Below, in pieces: positions 11,301-24,409 of a stretch of 64,000 nt of DNA. The stretch comes from Phytoseiulus persimilis. Its lineage: Eukaryota > Arthropoda > Arachnida > Mesostigmata > Phytoseiidae. Below the pieces are notes generated by a model that was not told where the DNA came from, did no database searches, and saw only the letters and a list, made by a program, of their open reading frames with translations. The position numbers were made by a program, and so were the translations under genes. Positions within the stretch are counted from its first letter, which is position 1; each line of letters begins with the position of its first letter. The stretch is from contig CM075102.1 in NCBI GenBank assembly GCA_037576195.1, positions 49,038,745-49,102,744 on the forward strand. The letters are read 5' to 3'.

Positions 11301-14300
11301 CGCTTTCAACCGCTCGCTCAAAATTGGGGGGCAAAGTAAATCCCTCGCTCGGACGCTGAAATCTCCTGCATCGGACGTCATATCGGAGCTGTATCTCATT
11401 CTGCGAACAATGGCGGCCTTTTTCCATCATCATCCAGCAATATTTTACCACTCAGAGAACGGTCGTTGGAGGGCCGGATTTTTCTCCGCTTGGGAAGCCC
11501 ACCCTGGCCGCCCTCTTGACTAGCTGTCCGTCTGTCTTTCTTTCCGGGAACTCTCTCCGATTGACGTCTGAGCTGTTTCAAATTTTCGTTCGGGTCCACA
11601 GACGCTCCAGCAGGCGGGGAAAATCCATAATGCACTCGACGTTAGTTAGAAAGCTGCCTCGGAAGTCCTCTCCTCCTTTGTTGCCCATGGTGCATTCTTC
11701 CGTCGGACGGCATGGCTGTGATCGGGAACGTTTCATTTATTGAACTCCAATCTGTGCGGTGTTTACGCTCCGGGCACTTCATACCCTCACTATACGGAAT
11801 GCATTACTCTCGCCGAGTTGCGGAAAGTATCTTCGAGTCCGAGTTCAGCTCCAGTAGTCGTGCGAGCCGTTCCGACGGCGCACTTCCGCAATTTACGACG
11901 AAGTCAATGGCGCCAACGATCTCAACGACTTCGCCCTCCTCAGACGACTCTTCCTGCGGCGGCCGCTCAGCTGAAACCTTTGGATGGACGCACCGTCTAG
12001 AATTTGCTTTTGTCCGCCGCGGCCCACCGTTCGCTCCCTCTCATTTTCTCGGGTAGAGTCCGTGAAGACATTCCAGGGTTTTCTCGTTTGGACGGGAGAC
12101 TGTTTGTATAGCCGGCTTCATTGCTTGCCGAAGCAGCGACAGATGCCGAAAGGGTAGATTATCAGCCACGCGAAAGAGAACATCTTGTTGATTCTGCTTC
12201 GCGGGTTCCCGCCGTCTGTATTCTGTTGACTCGGTCGTCTAAATATGAAGCCATCACGGCCCCTCACCTCGTCGGAGTCTCCTATGGGATCCAAGTGAGG
12301 GCAGAACAGTAAGCCTCCGGTTGGAATGTTGGACGACCTGGGGCCACATTGCCGCATCCTTGACACAGAGTTAATCTCTCCGCTCGAATTGGGCGAGTTC
12401 AAAGGCAGAGCACCACGGTTGTAACGGAATGCCCGACGCAGGTCTCCGAAAGATACTGCGAGCCGCTGGAACGCAGTGGTTCCGGAAGTTGACGCAATTT
12501 GAATGTCAGGGAGACGAACTCGCCCAGAAGCGTAACTCAAACAGGTCGCCGATTTGCATGAACAGTAGAGATTCCGCAGCGACTGCATTCAAAGAACAGG
12601 ACTCCTGTGCGACTGGAAACGATCGAGCAAACATAACGACGCCGGGTCACCGACACGAGATCGTCGTTATCGCCATCACCACGTAAATCATACCCAAGGT
12701 ACTTCGGAGGTTATTCGCTGTATGCTGGGCCCGCGATCGTGCGCGAAGTACCACGGGAGGAACTGTGGACTTAAGTTCGCATATGAGGCATCCGTCAAAG
12801 ATAACGTTCTCGACGATTCAGCTCCCAAGAGGTCACTCAGTGAGTCAGAAGAACGCTCGTTTCGTTATCTTCTTGCTTAATACCAACGGTCACTGTGCTG
12901 CTAATTGAGTCAACGAGTCGCCGAGGGATGAGACTGGCCCTCCAGTTTTATCATCCGCCAGGATCCCTCCGGTCACTATACCCGTGCACCACACGGCCCG
13001 GCCATGAAACCGGTTTTGCTGACCGGCGGCCAGATGAGTTCAGGATCCTTGACAATCTAATCCTTCCAGTTCCTTCCGAGTAAAGCGCGGATCTAATTAG
13101 CTTGGGAATCTCTCCTTAGAGCCGTAATAATAACGACCGTCGGCTCGGGCAGGAAGGTCCTGATGACCGACTCAAAAATCTGATAGGGGATAATTATGGC
13201 CAAACAATCGATGCCAGAACGGTCCGAGTGTACCACATGTCGTCCCCCATCAAAGACAGAGCGGTCTTCCCAGCCTGTCGGCATACCCCTCCCTCGTCTT
13301 CTCAAACTTTCATTCGTTTTCAAAGCCTGGCTCGCTCCCGGCAGCATCCATCCTACCCCTCCTCCAAAGTTCCCTGGGCCCTCCGCCGGGCGCCCTATCT
13401 TCACACAGTTTACCCGTTGCTGCGCAGCAGCTCATCCGATAAGCATTGACAATGCGGATCTTTAGCGGCGTTGCTTTTCCTGGCTCGACCGAACGCGGCG
13501 GATCCAAAGTCTCGTCCCCCAGTATTTTCCTAGTTCAGATAGCAGAGTGAGCAATCTGCTCCCTCCCTGGGAGCCATTTCAGTAGATTGTGCGACTGACT
13601 CGTGATTCGTTTCGCCACTTTGAAGATCCCCGAAACCGACGAAGGCAGCGAGCGGCCGCCGATCCGGCGGACTGCGCTCGTGCTTCAATACGCTCCGCCG
13701 GCGTTGCTCTTCTGACCTTTCGATTAAAGTTAGCTACCACAAAATCCCTCCAATAAAGGAGATTTTTCCGATCAACGCGATCGCTGCGCGATATCGGACA
13801 TCTGGCCGACAGCTCTTTACAGCCAAACTGCTCGCGAAAAGTTACGTTTGATATCGGCTCGTCGTTTATCAAGTTGACGACGCGAGCCGGGGAGGCTGAC
13901 GTCGATTCAAAAAGAAAACAATGACTCAGAGATGTTGTCAGGACGAATTAGTTGGAATTAAAATGACGCGCGTTCCGAAAGTGGCCCGCCAGGCATTGGG
14001 CCAAGGTCTCGACTTCCTCGGAGCCGGCAGCATCGTCGGTGTCCTCCTGTGTTTCTGCGTGTCCTCCGCATCAACGTCTCGTTCCAAACCTCCCCGCCAA
14101 CCTACCGCACATGTGCTTGTGTTCGCAGGGTTGAGTGGAGACTGATTGGCGAAAATCGAGTTAGTCTCATCCGGCTTCGAGATCGGAGTAGAATTCTGAC
14201 GAGAGTAGCAATTAGCTGGCCAACAAGCAACCGGATCGTTCGGTGGGTACGGAATGGCATCGTTGAATTCCGTGTCTGCAGCGACCAACTGTCACGAAGG

Positions 14301-16167
14301 CCACGAGGGCTCTCAGACTGGCAGACCTCACTGTTTGCCGCTGAATCAAGTTTGATTATCGCCGCTCTGTGGAGGGTTCGCTCGGACTTTCTTCCATCAG
14401 TCCGCTATACAGGCGCGAGTTCGTGTGTTTTTGCTTTTGCGCTCGCTCGTGTGACCAACAATGCTTACACGAGAGTCCTGTACACGGTAAACGGCATGAA
14501 TAGATGAGTGGCTGTCCTCCTGGATGGTGGTACACGCCTCTGAGAACAATGTTTGTTGTTCATGAAACGGCCAGCCAGTCTAGCCGGACGGTCACTCAAG
14601 CGAGTCGCAGGAGCACAGACTCCTCCCTCGCTGTCGTTGGCACGGCATCCGACTCATTTTTTGCGCGATGTCGCTCGCGAGCCAGATCTGCAGCAACCTT
14701 GAAGCACATATTTCAGACTTTGGCGAGTAATGTTCGTTCATCCGTCGATTTCATTCCGCTCCGAAAATTATATACCTTCGCTCCGTGCGATGTGAATGGA
14801 CCGCTGCAGAGCGCCGCTCCCGGTGTGAGTTCATCAATGTCGTTACAGCTGGTACGAAGCGAATGGGAGCTCGGCAAGGTGCTCTCGAAGAGCCAATGAT
14901 CCGCGACAAGGGAAACATCAGCTCCGCCATGCTTTTCCAGGTGATGTGCAAGCCTTTGCGCCGAATGGTACTCGATCGTGAGCGAGGGCTTCGACCGGCA
15001 TCTGGAGGAGCACGGCGACGGAGAACCAGCCAATCCTCTCAAGGTTTCAGTTTCGAAATTTTTCGAACGACCGAAATGCACCATCACCACTTGCTGGACG
15101 AGTAAGCTAGCAAGGCTGCGCAGATTTTCGACGCTCCAGCGTTTTTGCAAAACTCTCCCGAATGAAACGTGGTTCAGTCATGTCACACACACGCAAATTC
15201 CAAGGCTCCGCATGCGGTAACCAACAAACGTGGAATACGTTGGACATCGCGCCTTTCACGGCTCTCTGTAACGGGGATGAGTCGTCGCAGGAAAGTCGTC
15301 GGCATCTCTGGGTCGCCGAGCGCAGGCTTCTGGCTAGCAGCTCGTCTTCGATACCCTAGTGGTCTCTAGTGGCTTGAACGATCTCGCTGAGATTTTTATG
15401 AAGGGCTCCTATGTCGCGGGGCTCACGGAATCCGAGTTCATTCAGTTTTTCTGCTCCAGAAAACATTTGAGCTTCTAGAAGGAAGTTTCTCGCAGCGACT
15501 TCTGAGCGGTGACTGGTAGCAAGGGCCTGGCTCCGACGCCGACGTTCGCCGATGTCGGACTCGCTCGTGATTCGATTTGGGCAAACCAACTCGAAAAGTT
15601 TCGCGGACCATGATGGCGTTGTGTTCTCGTTTTCAGTATAGAGGGGCCACGCTTCCCTCAGCCCAGCAGGCTGGCGCTGAACTACTGCGTTTTCACTTCC
15701 TCGCCCGAAACTTCTTGTGTGCCACTCGAGGCCTCGCAGATTTCCGCGCATTCACCGCTCATTTTGATCTTCCGTCCCATGTTCCGAGCGTCCTTTGCCT
15801 GTTTCTCTTCCAAAATCGGATTGTCTGGTTCGGCTCCGATCAAATCGCGGCTCACTGGCCGCCATCGTGCGGTTCGAATGATGCCTCTCAACTTAGCATT
15901 ATATGAAAACCGCAGGAAAGTAGCATTTTCATCTTCCTTATCGAAGGTTTAATTGGATCGATAAATGCTTCCGCCACTTCTTCCCACATTCGTCTCATTC
16001 TAGAACTCTGGACTTCGTTTGAGGTTTGGTACCGGTGTAGCTAAAGCAGAGAGGACCCGATACCCAATGCACGAGTGGCGTAGCAACCCTGAGATAGCCA
16101 CTTCGAAGGAACAAGGACGCGCTGCTGGTAGAGTTCCTGAGTGTCCAAAACCATAAAATGCCGCGAA

Positions 16168-16287
16168 TTAAGCTTCTCGGTCGTCCTCCATTGAGGATGA
16201 AGACTCATCATCATCGGTAATACGTTCCCAACCGTCTTTTTTGGGTGCCATGGAATCAGAGGCCCAGCGTTCGCGACCCTTCAACAA
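16168..16287 (-). CDS. Candidate acidic-tail exon, protein not recognised
   Basis: This is a short open segment whose last 27 codons read from an ATG at 16251 to a TAA at 16168: lysine-rich MAPKKDGWERI, then an acidic serine tail, TDDDESSSSMEDDREA. Such tails are typical of nuclear or nucleolar protein ends and often hold CK2 sites. The ATG context (GATTCCATGGCA) is also usable as a start, so it may be a small complete frame. Minus-strand frames at 16686-17078 upstream and 15356-15891 downstream could belong to the same transcript. No splice join was established. Confidence 0.25.
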   Translation of the reverse strand: MLKGRERWASDSMAPKKDGWERITDDDESSSSMEDDREA

Positions 16288-17239
16288 TCGCTAGAGCGAC
16301 GGGTATCTCGCTGCTTCTACTGAGTTCGGCGTGGGCATTCCCTGACTGGAATCGCCTCACGAACCTTTCTTACGATGAGGCCACCATCATGTGTTTGGAA
16401 CTTGTTTACACTCGGGTACTCCGGAAATCATTCGCTATCGCCGATGACATGTCCGGTACTGACCAGAATCGCTTTCGTATGAATGGAGCGAAGAATTCTG
16501 GAAACTCTCGACGCTGCGGAGTTCGTGAGCGCATTCACCCCAACCATGTGCTGTTGGAAGAAAATCGCAAACTCAAGAACGCAACTCTCCGACACTTTCA
16601 ACCACCCCTCACCCCCACGGTCTGTTTGCCCCAATGTTGTTGCGAACGCTCCTGGTTCGAAACACCTAAAGTCTCTCGTTTCGACTCATGTCAAGATGTG
16701 AACACATCGCTCATCAGTTGATTCCGGGAACTCCGGCATAATCTGCTTTACACCACCCACATGGATTTTCTGTGATTTATTCCCGAAGCACTGAGCTTCA
16801 AGGTCCCGCTGCGGCTCCACATCGATCCATCCATGTTTCCACGGGTTGGTGATGGCATGAGAAACCTTCGCAGAGGACTTTGCTGAAATGAATATGCTCG
16901 AAAAAATTCTCCGTTGAACTGAAATCAGTGGTCGCCTGCGCGGCGCACGAGGTCGTGGGAACGATGCGCTGTCACATTCCGCGACCACCATCTGAGCGAA
17001 TTCTATAGAACAGTCTGCAATGTCAGCGGGATGCTCTGGGGAAACCAGTATCGTCTTCGATTCCTCTATAGAAAGCACACCGTCGAGCTGTCCCGTTCTC
17101 CTTCACTCGGTTAATCAGTGGGAGGCCGTTGGTCCGGGAATTACTACATATAAATGCTGCGCTCGAGTGCCGGCTTCGACGGGGCTTCTGATCAAGAGTA
17201 AGCTACTTTGGGCTATGTGAGGAAGCTTCGCGATCTTTC

Positions 17240-17866
17240 CTACATGCATCGCTGTCTTCGAGCGATCCCCGGGGCTTGTTTTGAGTGGAAATGTTTCCCA
17301 AGCCAGCCGAGCGACGGACTTTCCCAGCCAAGGCGAAACGAAAAGACAACGACTGAACAAACCGCCGACGGACCCGCCCGCCGGCGAATGCATCTGTCCA
17401 ACCTAAAAGAGGGGACACCTAAAAAGGGGACAACGAGCTCAGAGTAAAGGTTCAAAGTCGGCTTGTGTTGCAACGGGCGAATACGCAGCAAGAATCTTGG
17501 TCCTGCCGCCGATCGAGCGCTCGGGGAAGAGAACGAGCGGGCTGAAAGCTGTGGCTCCGACTTCCATGTGGATTTATCTCCAGCCTGAGTGGGCCGAAGG
17601 AAGCCAAGAAAGTCGTCGCTCCTCGTGACAATCTCGCTTCCAATCTGATGAAATCGCGCTCGAGAACTGAACTCGGGTTCAAACCTCGCTGACAGCCTCG
17701 TAATGTCCTCTGCCGCCAACGCGTGAACTTCTGTTCTGAGCGTTCGAATCTCCGAGGGCTCAAGAGTTCTGAGAGCTCGAGATACTCGGAGCGGATGGCC
17801 TCTTCTCCCTTCGGCCCTCTCGGACATCGGCTGGAACATCTTATTATGGAAATCACGAGAAGCCAT
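17240..17866 (-). CDS. ATG-started minus-strand frame of 208 codons, protein not recognised
   Basis: The frame starts at ATG (MASRDFHNKMFQPMSERAEG) and holds a charged helical stretch, RTLEPSEIRTLRTEVHALAA, near residues 32-51, then Ser/Arg-rich sequence. The last third looks non-coding in character, so a splice donor may lie inside, but I could not choose one. Another minus-strand frame at 17452-17955 overlaps it. No domain is recognised. Confidence 0.22.
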   Translation of the reverse strand: MASRDFHNKMFQPMSERAEGRRGHPLRVSRALRTLEPSEIRTLRTEVHALAAEDITRLSARFEPEFSSRARFHQIGSEIVTRSDDFLGFLRPTQAGDKSTWKSEPQLSARSFSSPSARSAAGPRFLLRIRPLQHKPTLNLYSELVVPFLGVPSFRLDRCIRRRAGPSAVCSVVVFSFRLGWESPSLGWLGKHFHSKQAPGIARRQRCM

Positions 17867-20800
17867 TGAAAGAGCACTCTTTCCCGCTGCTGATGATCAT
17901 GGTGGCCAGCGTCCTCGCTGCGATGGGAGCGGCGGGTGATGTAATGGTCAGCCAATTATCGAGTATTGTCCATTAGTGTGATGTCGCACACCTATTCGAC
18001 CCGCTTCTAATGGTACAGGTGACAGCCGTCACTATTGAATATTATTATTTGAAGGAATGGAGCTGACATATTGTGGAAATTTTCGCGATGACCACGAACC
18101 ATCCTGAGGCTCGTCTGCCCTAAGGGCCTAATGAAGCGGTGATGATCACTGTGTCAATCTTCGCGTCGTCGCCCGCATCCCGCGCCTGCCAGCGAGCGAA
18201 AGCATCTGAGAACCCCCGAAACTCCCCCCCGCTCCCAGCAGATGCTCACGGTCGACCAGAGAGAAAGCAATACGTCTGGATCATCACGGGAGCTCGGTCC
18301 GGACACTTGCTGTCGAGTCTAGTCGCCGCCTCGATCATATTCGCGTCTGCTCCTTCGGGAATCGGTGACGAGTCTGATTAGCGTGAATACTCAATGTTCA
18401 CCGCATTGCTGGGACAACTTGTGGCCGCAGTCTCGTTACGTCGATGCGTCTGCTTCGCCACAAACGAGACGTCTGTGTTTTGACGGATGCCGCTGTCTCC
18501 GTTAGTTGCACTGGTCTTCCGGACGGAAAAGTGGATGGGGCCTCGGTCTCGGTCGAGTCGTTTCAGAACGGCGATTTCCAAACTCTTCTGCCGTCGGTCT
18601 TCCGATCCGGAGTCAAACGCCTGCCGTGAATCTTAGAGTCTCGATTCATCTTGAAAATTCCTTCCTTCCGAGACGAAGTTGTTCCCGACGATCGGACACC
18701 AGACCGATTCGGCTCCGTCACCTTCTGGAAACGTGCTATTCCCTTCGGATGATTTCCAACCGTGAGCTTCTGAGTAACATATTAGGAAGAGTGCATCTGA
18801 CTGATCACACCTTTCTCGGCTACTTATCTCCGCGAGTTCCGGGGGTCGAGACCGGGCCGAGACCTCTTCGTTAAGACTGAGAAGGAATCCACAAACCCTG
18901 AAAGTTTCTCCCGTTGCGAAAACAAGCCGGTTCGTCCTGGGGCTTGGAAGGAGGAAAACGCTGGAAGGAAGTTCACTGGTAACGCCGAAAAGGGAAAACA
19001 TTGCGAGGGTAAGGCAGAGATGGCGAGGGAGTAGCGTGGGGAGGTTCAAGCCGAGGTGAATAGAGGACGACTGGCAACGGCGAATTCCGCTTCCCGAGTC
19101 TTCTCCAAACTCTGTTCTGGGAAGTACGATGGAGCTCGCTCGCTCGCTCGCTTCGCTTGTCCAACTTGGGAAAAGTGTGTTAGGGCGAGCCTCGCTGCCT
19201 GGAGTAGTCATATCTTATACTTGCGTGACATCCGAAAAGGAAAGAACGACAGAATTTCTCCTACAGCGGCAACCTTGACAACTGACTTATTAGAAGCGTA
19301 CACGTCGGCTCATTCAGCCACTCAGCACCGCCGAGGCGTCTTTCGGTTGGTATGTCAGCCTCGCAAGCACATACATAATGCAGTCGAGGGAACTTCAGCC
19401 ACTCATTCCGTTAAATGAGAGGAGGCCGCACCGAGAAGCGCATTTCCATCAATCCATCGTTCCCAATCGCCGCAGGAATGTTCCACTCCGCCGACATTGC
19501 GCGATAGTTCCGCGTCGGCAACTCCGATCCCACTCAGTGATCCCGAACGCACGATTGAGCCCGATGCTCTGCAGCTCGGGCGAAGTGTCCGATCCCCGGA
19601 AAGAAAATCGCCCACCTCAGAACGAGCACACTCATCTATCGAACAATAACCGATTGAACTGCGACTAGCACCGACGGAACCGAACGGAGGCACAAGCGAA
19701 AGCGGTATGACGTTTCCCACCACAGACTCCACAGTGGGACAATGATTCTCGCCAGCGCATAGTTTCGGGGAAGGAGAACAGTTGTTCTCCTCTGGAATCC
19801 GACGGCGGGCGGCTATAAATGAACGAAGGTTGTCTTCCTCGACGTCATACGTCCGTGAGAGAGAAACTGTTCGGCCGTCAGTAAATAAGCTCGAAGCCTT
19901 GAGTAAATAAACAGCATTGCCAGGACAAACAGAAGCCTTGAGCAACAAGAACGCGGTGGAGCGTCTTAGCGAACACTTCCAGTTGACAACCACGAGAAGA
20001 ACAAAGAGCAAGCTGTTCAACGGAGGAGTTTTCCCGCGCAAATGCCAGCGATTCCCGGATGGGAGAGCCGGCGACCGTCGTTGTCGGCTCTGATACGGAT
20101 TAGAACCCGCCTCATTGCGTCACCGCTGGTATGATTTCAAAAGGACCCGGAGAACAAAGTGACAAATCCCAAATATCTCCCATGATGAATCTGGAAAGCT
20201 CGCTGCTTCGAGCGAAACAAGTCCAGCGAGAGTTGGGAATCAAGGGTCTCCATTCGACAGCGCACGTTGATTATGCTCCGAGCAAATATCAATAAACTTC
20301 GCGTCGGAGAGTGCATCACCGCGCATCGGGCCGCGGCCGGCCTCAGGAGTTTCTCCGAAGCTGTGATAAATGCTCGTAGCGATGGGTCTTTGATGAATGG
20401 TTGAAACTGGAAATACGTGACCAGCCCGCGCTCACTGCCGTTTCAAAAGGTCATCACGGCGTTTCATACCTCTCGAGTTTTAATTTACTCACGGAACTGA
20501 GTGGCATCATTAAAAGTCAATTTTTGTCAGGACCGGGCCAGCTCAACCCCGACTTCGAAATTCATCCCACGACCACTTCCCCCCGAACAAAACTGAGAAC
20601 CTCTAAATTTCTCCCACAGAACTCGGAGCCAATGATTCGATTCCAAAGTGAAGGGTCCACTCCAACCTGATGAGGCTTCCCAAAGATGCGATACGTTTCC
20701 GTAGATCTGAAGTTGTCAGCGCTGACAGCCATTGTGTCTGTGTATTGTTCGCACCTGTCCAAGCTGTTCAGGTGGGCAGATGGGTGGCTTTCCTAGCTGT

Positions 20801-23800
20801 GAGTTGGCAGCTGAAGCAGGTAGATTTGGCAGGTGGGATGGTTGGTCGGCAGGATTGCACGTTGGTCGGCGGACAGGCCGGTCGCCTCAGTGCAGGGCGG
20901 GTTTATGTAGGCGATACATTAAACCGGCCGCATTGTTATGTCCTCGAACATGTTATATTGATTTACGATAACTATCTCGCCATTCCGTTCGGACGCACAC
21001 GCAGGGCGAAGGTACGTTCTCCGGATGAAAGAACGAACGAAGGAACGAACATTGAATGAACGTCTCCAGCCCTCGGTAGGCTGGGCGACTCACTCTTGCC
21101 ATTGGCCTCGATCTGAAGATCCGTCCGTGACACCCTGCGGGACATGACGCAACTCGGGAAGCTCTCAGCTGGTATTGCTGGGACTCCTCTGATGACCTCC
21201 GTCTCCCAAAATCATGGCCAGGGCAGCAGATCAGCGACGTCGGCTGCGAGAACGGTTCAAATCGCATCACATTTGTGGCCTCCTCTGTGCCTTGGATCTG
21301 TTTCTTCAGTTTCTGTTCGTTCTTGTTCCATCTCTCCGCCGCGGAAGCCAATATCGGTTTCCTGCAGGATCCGGGGCTCCTTTCCGCCACAGGAGTATCC
21401 CGCCTTCCGAGGCGTTGGAGCGAAAAATCACTCCCATGGCCGAGAATCAGATCGTGTCAGAAAAAACGCAACGAAGATAAATTCGCGAACCTGTGATACT
21501 GACTACACACTATTCGCTCACATCACGGGGGAAAGAGGGGCTATTTGGGGGGATGCGGCTTGTTGCGGGGAGTTGCGAAGAGAAATCCGAGTCGAACTCG
21601 AGTCCAAGTGATCGCCGGCCCGGTACAGCTTCCACTCGCAACTATTCCACCCGGATGACGTTACGGTCGAACGCCTCCTACTCACGACCGCATGCTCAGC
21701 GGAGTTGTCTTCGAGAATCAATATTGTTCATTGGCCTGTTTCGGCGGTCTTGCAGAAATGGTCAGTATTGCCGCTCCTTGCTCGTGCTCATCCATTCAGC
21801 TCCATCTCTGTCTGCCACCAGTAGGTATCGGTGTTAGACCCGGTTGGGCTTCGATCGAAACCTTTTCGGGAGTCCAGACATCCATGGTGTCATCATGCGC
21901 TATCCGGGATGGTACCTGCCCGCGGGCAACGATCCTGCAAGCTTCTTCCCATTGGGAGCTGATGACTCAGTCGAATCCCTGAAAATCTCCTGAATACAGT
22001 GTCGTCAATGTATCTGTCAGATCGAGGAAGTAGATACCGCGTGGTCGGTCATCCGCCTTTATTCGAGAGGCAGTGTAGGATTCCACTGAACTTTTTCAGA
22101 TCCTTGTTATACACTCCGTAACATGTGAACGGAAGTCAGGCGTCGGCTTCGAGCTCTCTGAACCGCAGCGAGTCAGCCGCACCTCAAGTGTTCGGTGTCG
22201 AGCTTCAGCCAATTCCTTTGAATATTTGAGAAATATCAACTCTCGATGGTCATCACTGGTGGGATCCGGTAATCAGTGTTCAACCTTGTGGGCTTCCTCG
22301 CTTCACCAAAGATTCTGGTGGACCGAACGAGGGAAGGTTGGGTGAGTTCGGGCAGGGATATTATTTCAGCTCGGATAGGAGCTCAGGATAACATCGCCTC
22401 AGGGCTCTGTGTTACAGGTCGAGAGGCGACGTGGGGATGGAATCTTCGAAAAAATCACGCAGCATATTTAGTGGGAGCCCATCCATGTATATCCTGTCGA
22501 GCTCAATTTCCATCAGTTCAGGGTTGTCCGTCCAGAGCTATCGCCGCTGCGCTTGTTCAGCAACGGGATGAAATAACGACCCGTGGTTCGGGCCCTGTGC
22601 AAGGCGTGAAATCAGGCAGCTCATTGTCAGTCTTCCTTCCTTTCGGACTCACACTTCCTTTTGGGAATCATGATGTCTACCCATGTGTGAGTCTCACCTC
22701 TGCGAAGAACAGAAATCCATCTCTGTAGACCACGATTATTATCTATCGCACGACCTCGATTTAGATCCTTCACGTGAGGCTGATAGCCCATGCTCTGATA
22801 CCGTGACTAGATGCGATCATTTGCGAGCGAGCTGATTGGGCCGAACTTGCATGAATGATTAGGAGTCCGACATCGAGCTGATGGATTCCTTCTGTTGCTT
22901 GAAATACGATGATTTTCATGATGAACGAGGGGCTCCCGGTCATCGAGGCTTCGCTGAATTCTCCAGATATCCGTTCTCGCGTAATGTCTCCCTCAATGTT
23001 CACCTTGGATCGCCCCTCCCTCTTCAAAGTGAGGAGTTCCGTGAGTGAAGTTTGGGGTGCTCGAACGCGATCCGTCACTTTGGTGAATTCAGCATATAAC
23101 TTGGACGGAAGATTCGAGTCTTTCCATATGTTGTAGGAAGCGAGAAAAATAGAAGTTCTGACGTTACGAAAAGGTTCGTCCGATGAGGTCTCTTAGGGGT
23201 CGTTCGTTTCCCCTCCCTCGAAGCCGGCTGCATACGAGCGACTTCGTCTGCCCATATCTCCGACCGTCTACCCGTGCGGCGGTCTATCCATGGAGGCGCC
23301 GCGGTGATGCATCTCAACAAATGATTCAATGTTGTGCCCTTGGGATCATTCGAGCGATTTTATTCATATCCTGAAATATACCCTCTGTGTGTCAATCAAA
23401 TATCAGCTGCCGACTCCTTTTTGTAGCATGTTTCCGTTTTCTCGGTTTTGCCCCAATCAACTTCGTGTCCGAGCGCTGCTCGAATTCTGTTCGGTTGACG
23501 CGCATCATGAGTGAGAAGACGCAGATGACATCGTTATGACGACAGAATTCGGGAGAGACCAGGAGCCACGATATGAACGACGAACGGCCGACAGCTAGCG
23601 GAACAGAAACTATCATGCTCCGCATCTGCTGTTGTTTGACTTTGAAATCCTCGTGCGGAGAATATTGGCGGAAGAGCGCTTTGAGGAATTTGAGGAGCAG
23701 AAATTCATATCCGCTCACAGAGAACATGAGACTTTTCTGGCGAGAGGGAGCCGACTCTCTGAATTTGGAGAGGGATCGGGGGCGTGGGCCAGGGTCTACC

Positions 23801-24409
23801 CTTCTCGAAAGGGTTCGTGACGGCGGACTCGAGCAAAGTGCCGGGAGGAAAAAACCTCGGCAAACGCCTCGTGAAACTTGATGAATTCCATGAGACTTGC
23901 TCACGTTGAGGCCAGATTTCCACGAGCTCGAGAAACGATATCGTACGCGAAGTGTTTCCCGATTCCTGATAAAATAGCTGTTGAGACGATAATCGGAAAT
24001 ATGGAAAGAGAGCTCTCGAGGAGGTGACTCGACAAACTCGAGTCTGACGGCGCTCTAGTGCTCATTTATGGAGCCTGCCTTGCGGAAATTCGTCCTTGTT
24101 CTTTCTCCAGGCCGAATCCGATATGAAGAAAAAACGACACTCTTAGTGGCGCACCTGTCTCGAGAGACAAGCGTGCTGTGCTGGTTCGAGCTGCGCTGCG
24201 CCGCTCAACCGTAGGGAACGCATCCGTTTGCAGACATCTTTTTCATGTGGGTTTCGAGGAAATGGAATATGCCTAAGAGTTTCTTGTTGGCGGTGTCTCA
24301 GTTCCGTTTGTTCTGAGTTTCTTCTCCGATTTGTTCCTGGCATGCATGCCGCCGCACCATGGCAAGGACGTATAGCGAAACCAATGTTCGATTCTAGTTC
24401 AATTCACAG
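17867..24409. other. No supportable gene
   Basis: Overlapping frames at 18633-19211 and 19403-20041 (both minus) have no ATG at the proposed start or no splice support. Apart from the simple-repeat patch at 20.8 kb, nothing structured is visible. Confidence 0.45.
20768..20885 (+). repeat. Degenerate GGCA/GGTN-type simple repeat
   Basis: A G/T-rich patch with recurring GGCAGG, GGTGGG, GGTCGG and GGCGG at four-base spacing reads as an eroded tetranucleotide tract. Frames across it are Gly/Arg/Trp-rich and not credible genes. Confidence 0.5.

Larger units (their letters stand above)
5561..16167. other. No secure gene in 10 kb
   Basis: Frames of 100-209 codons overlap on both strands. One at 6687-7316 plus ends at a GTGAGT. 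Minus-strand frames at 14713-15150 and 15356-15891 have soluble, charged composition and might be exons of one gene with 16168-16287. No domain or complete splice chain was found. Bases 8550-9110 and 9930-10750 are poor in long frames. Confidence 0.4.

Noticed and set aside
17640-17710. tRNA-like B box (GGTTCAAACC)
   Set aside because: No matching A box, anticodon arm or acceptor stem could be drawn around it.
19403-20041. Minus-strand frame of 212 codons with a hydrophobic start (LNSLLFVLLVVVNW) that looks like a signal peptide
   Set aside because: The first codon is TTG, not ATG, and no ATG precedes the hydrophobic stretch. There is no splice acceptor in phase and no domain.
20670-21059. 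Gly/Trp/Arg-rich frame of 129 codons
   Set aside because: It is produced by an eroded tetranucleotide repeat.
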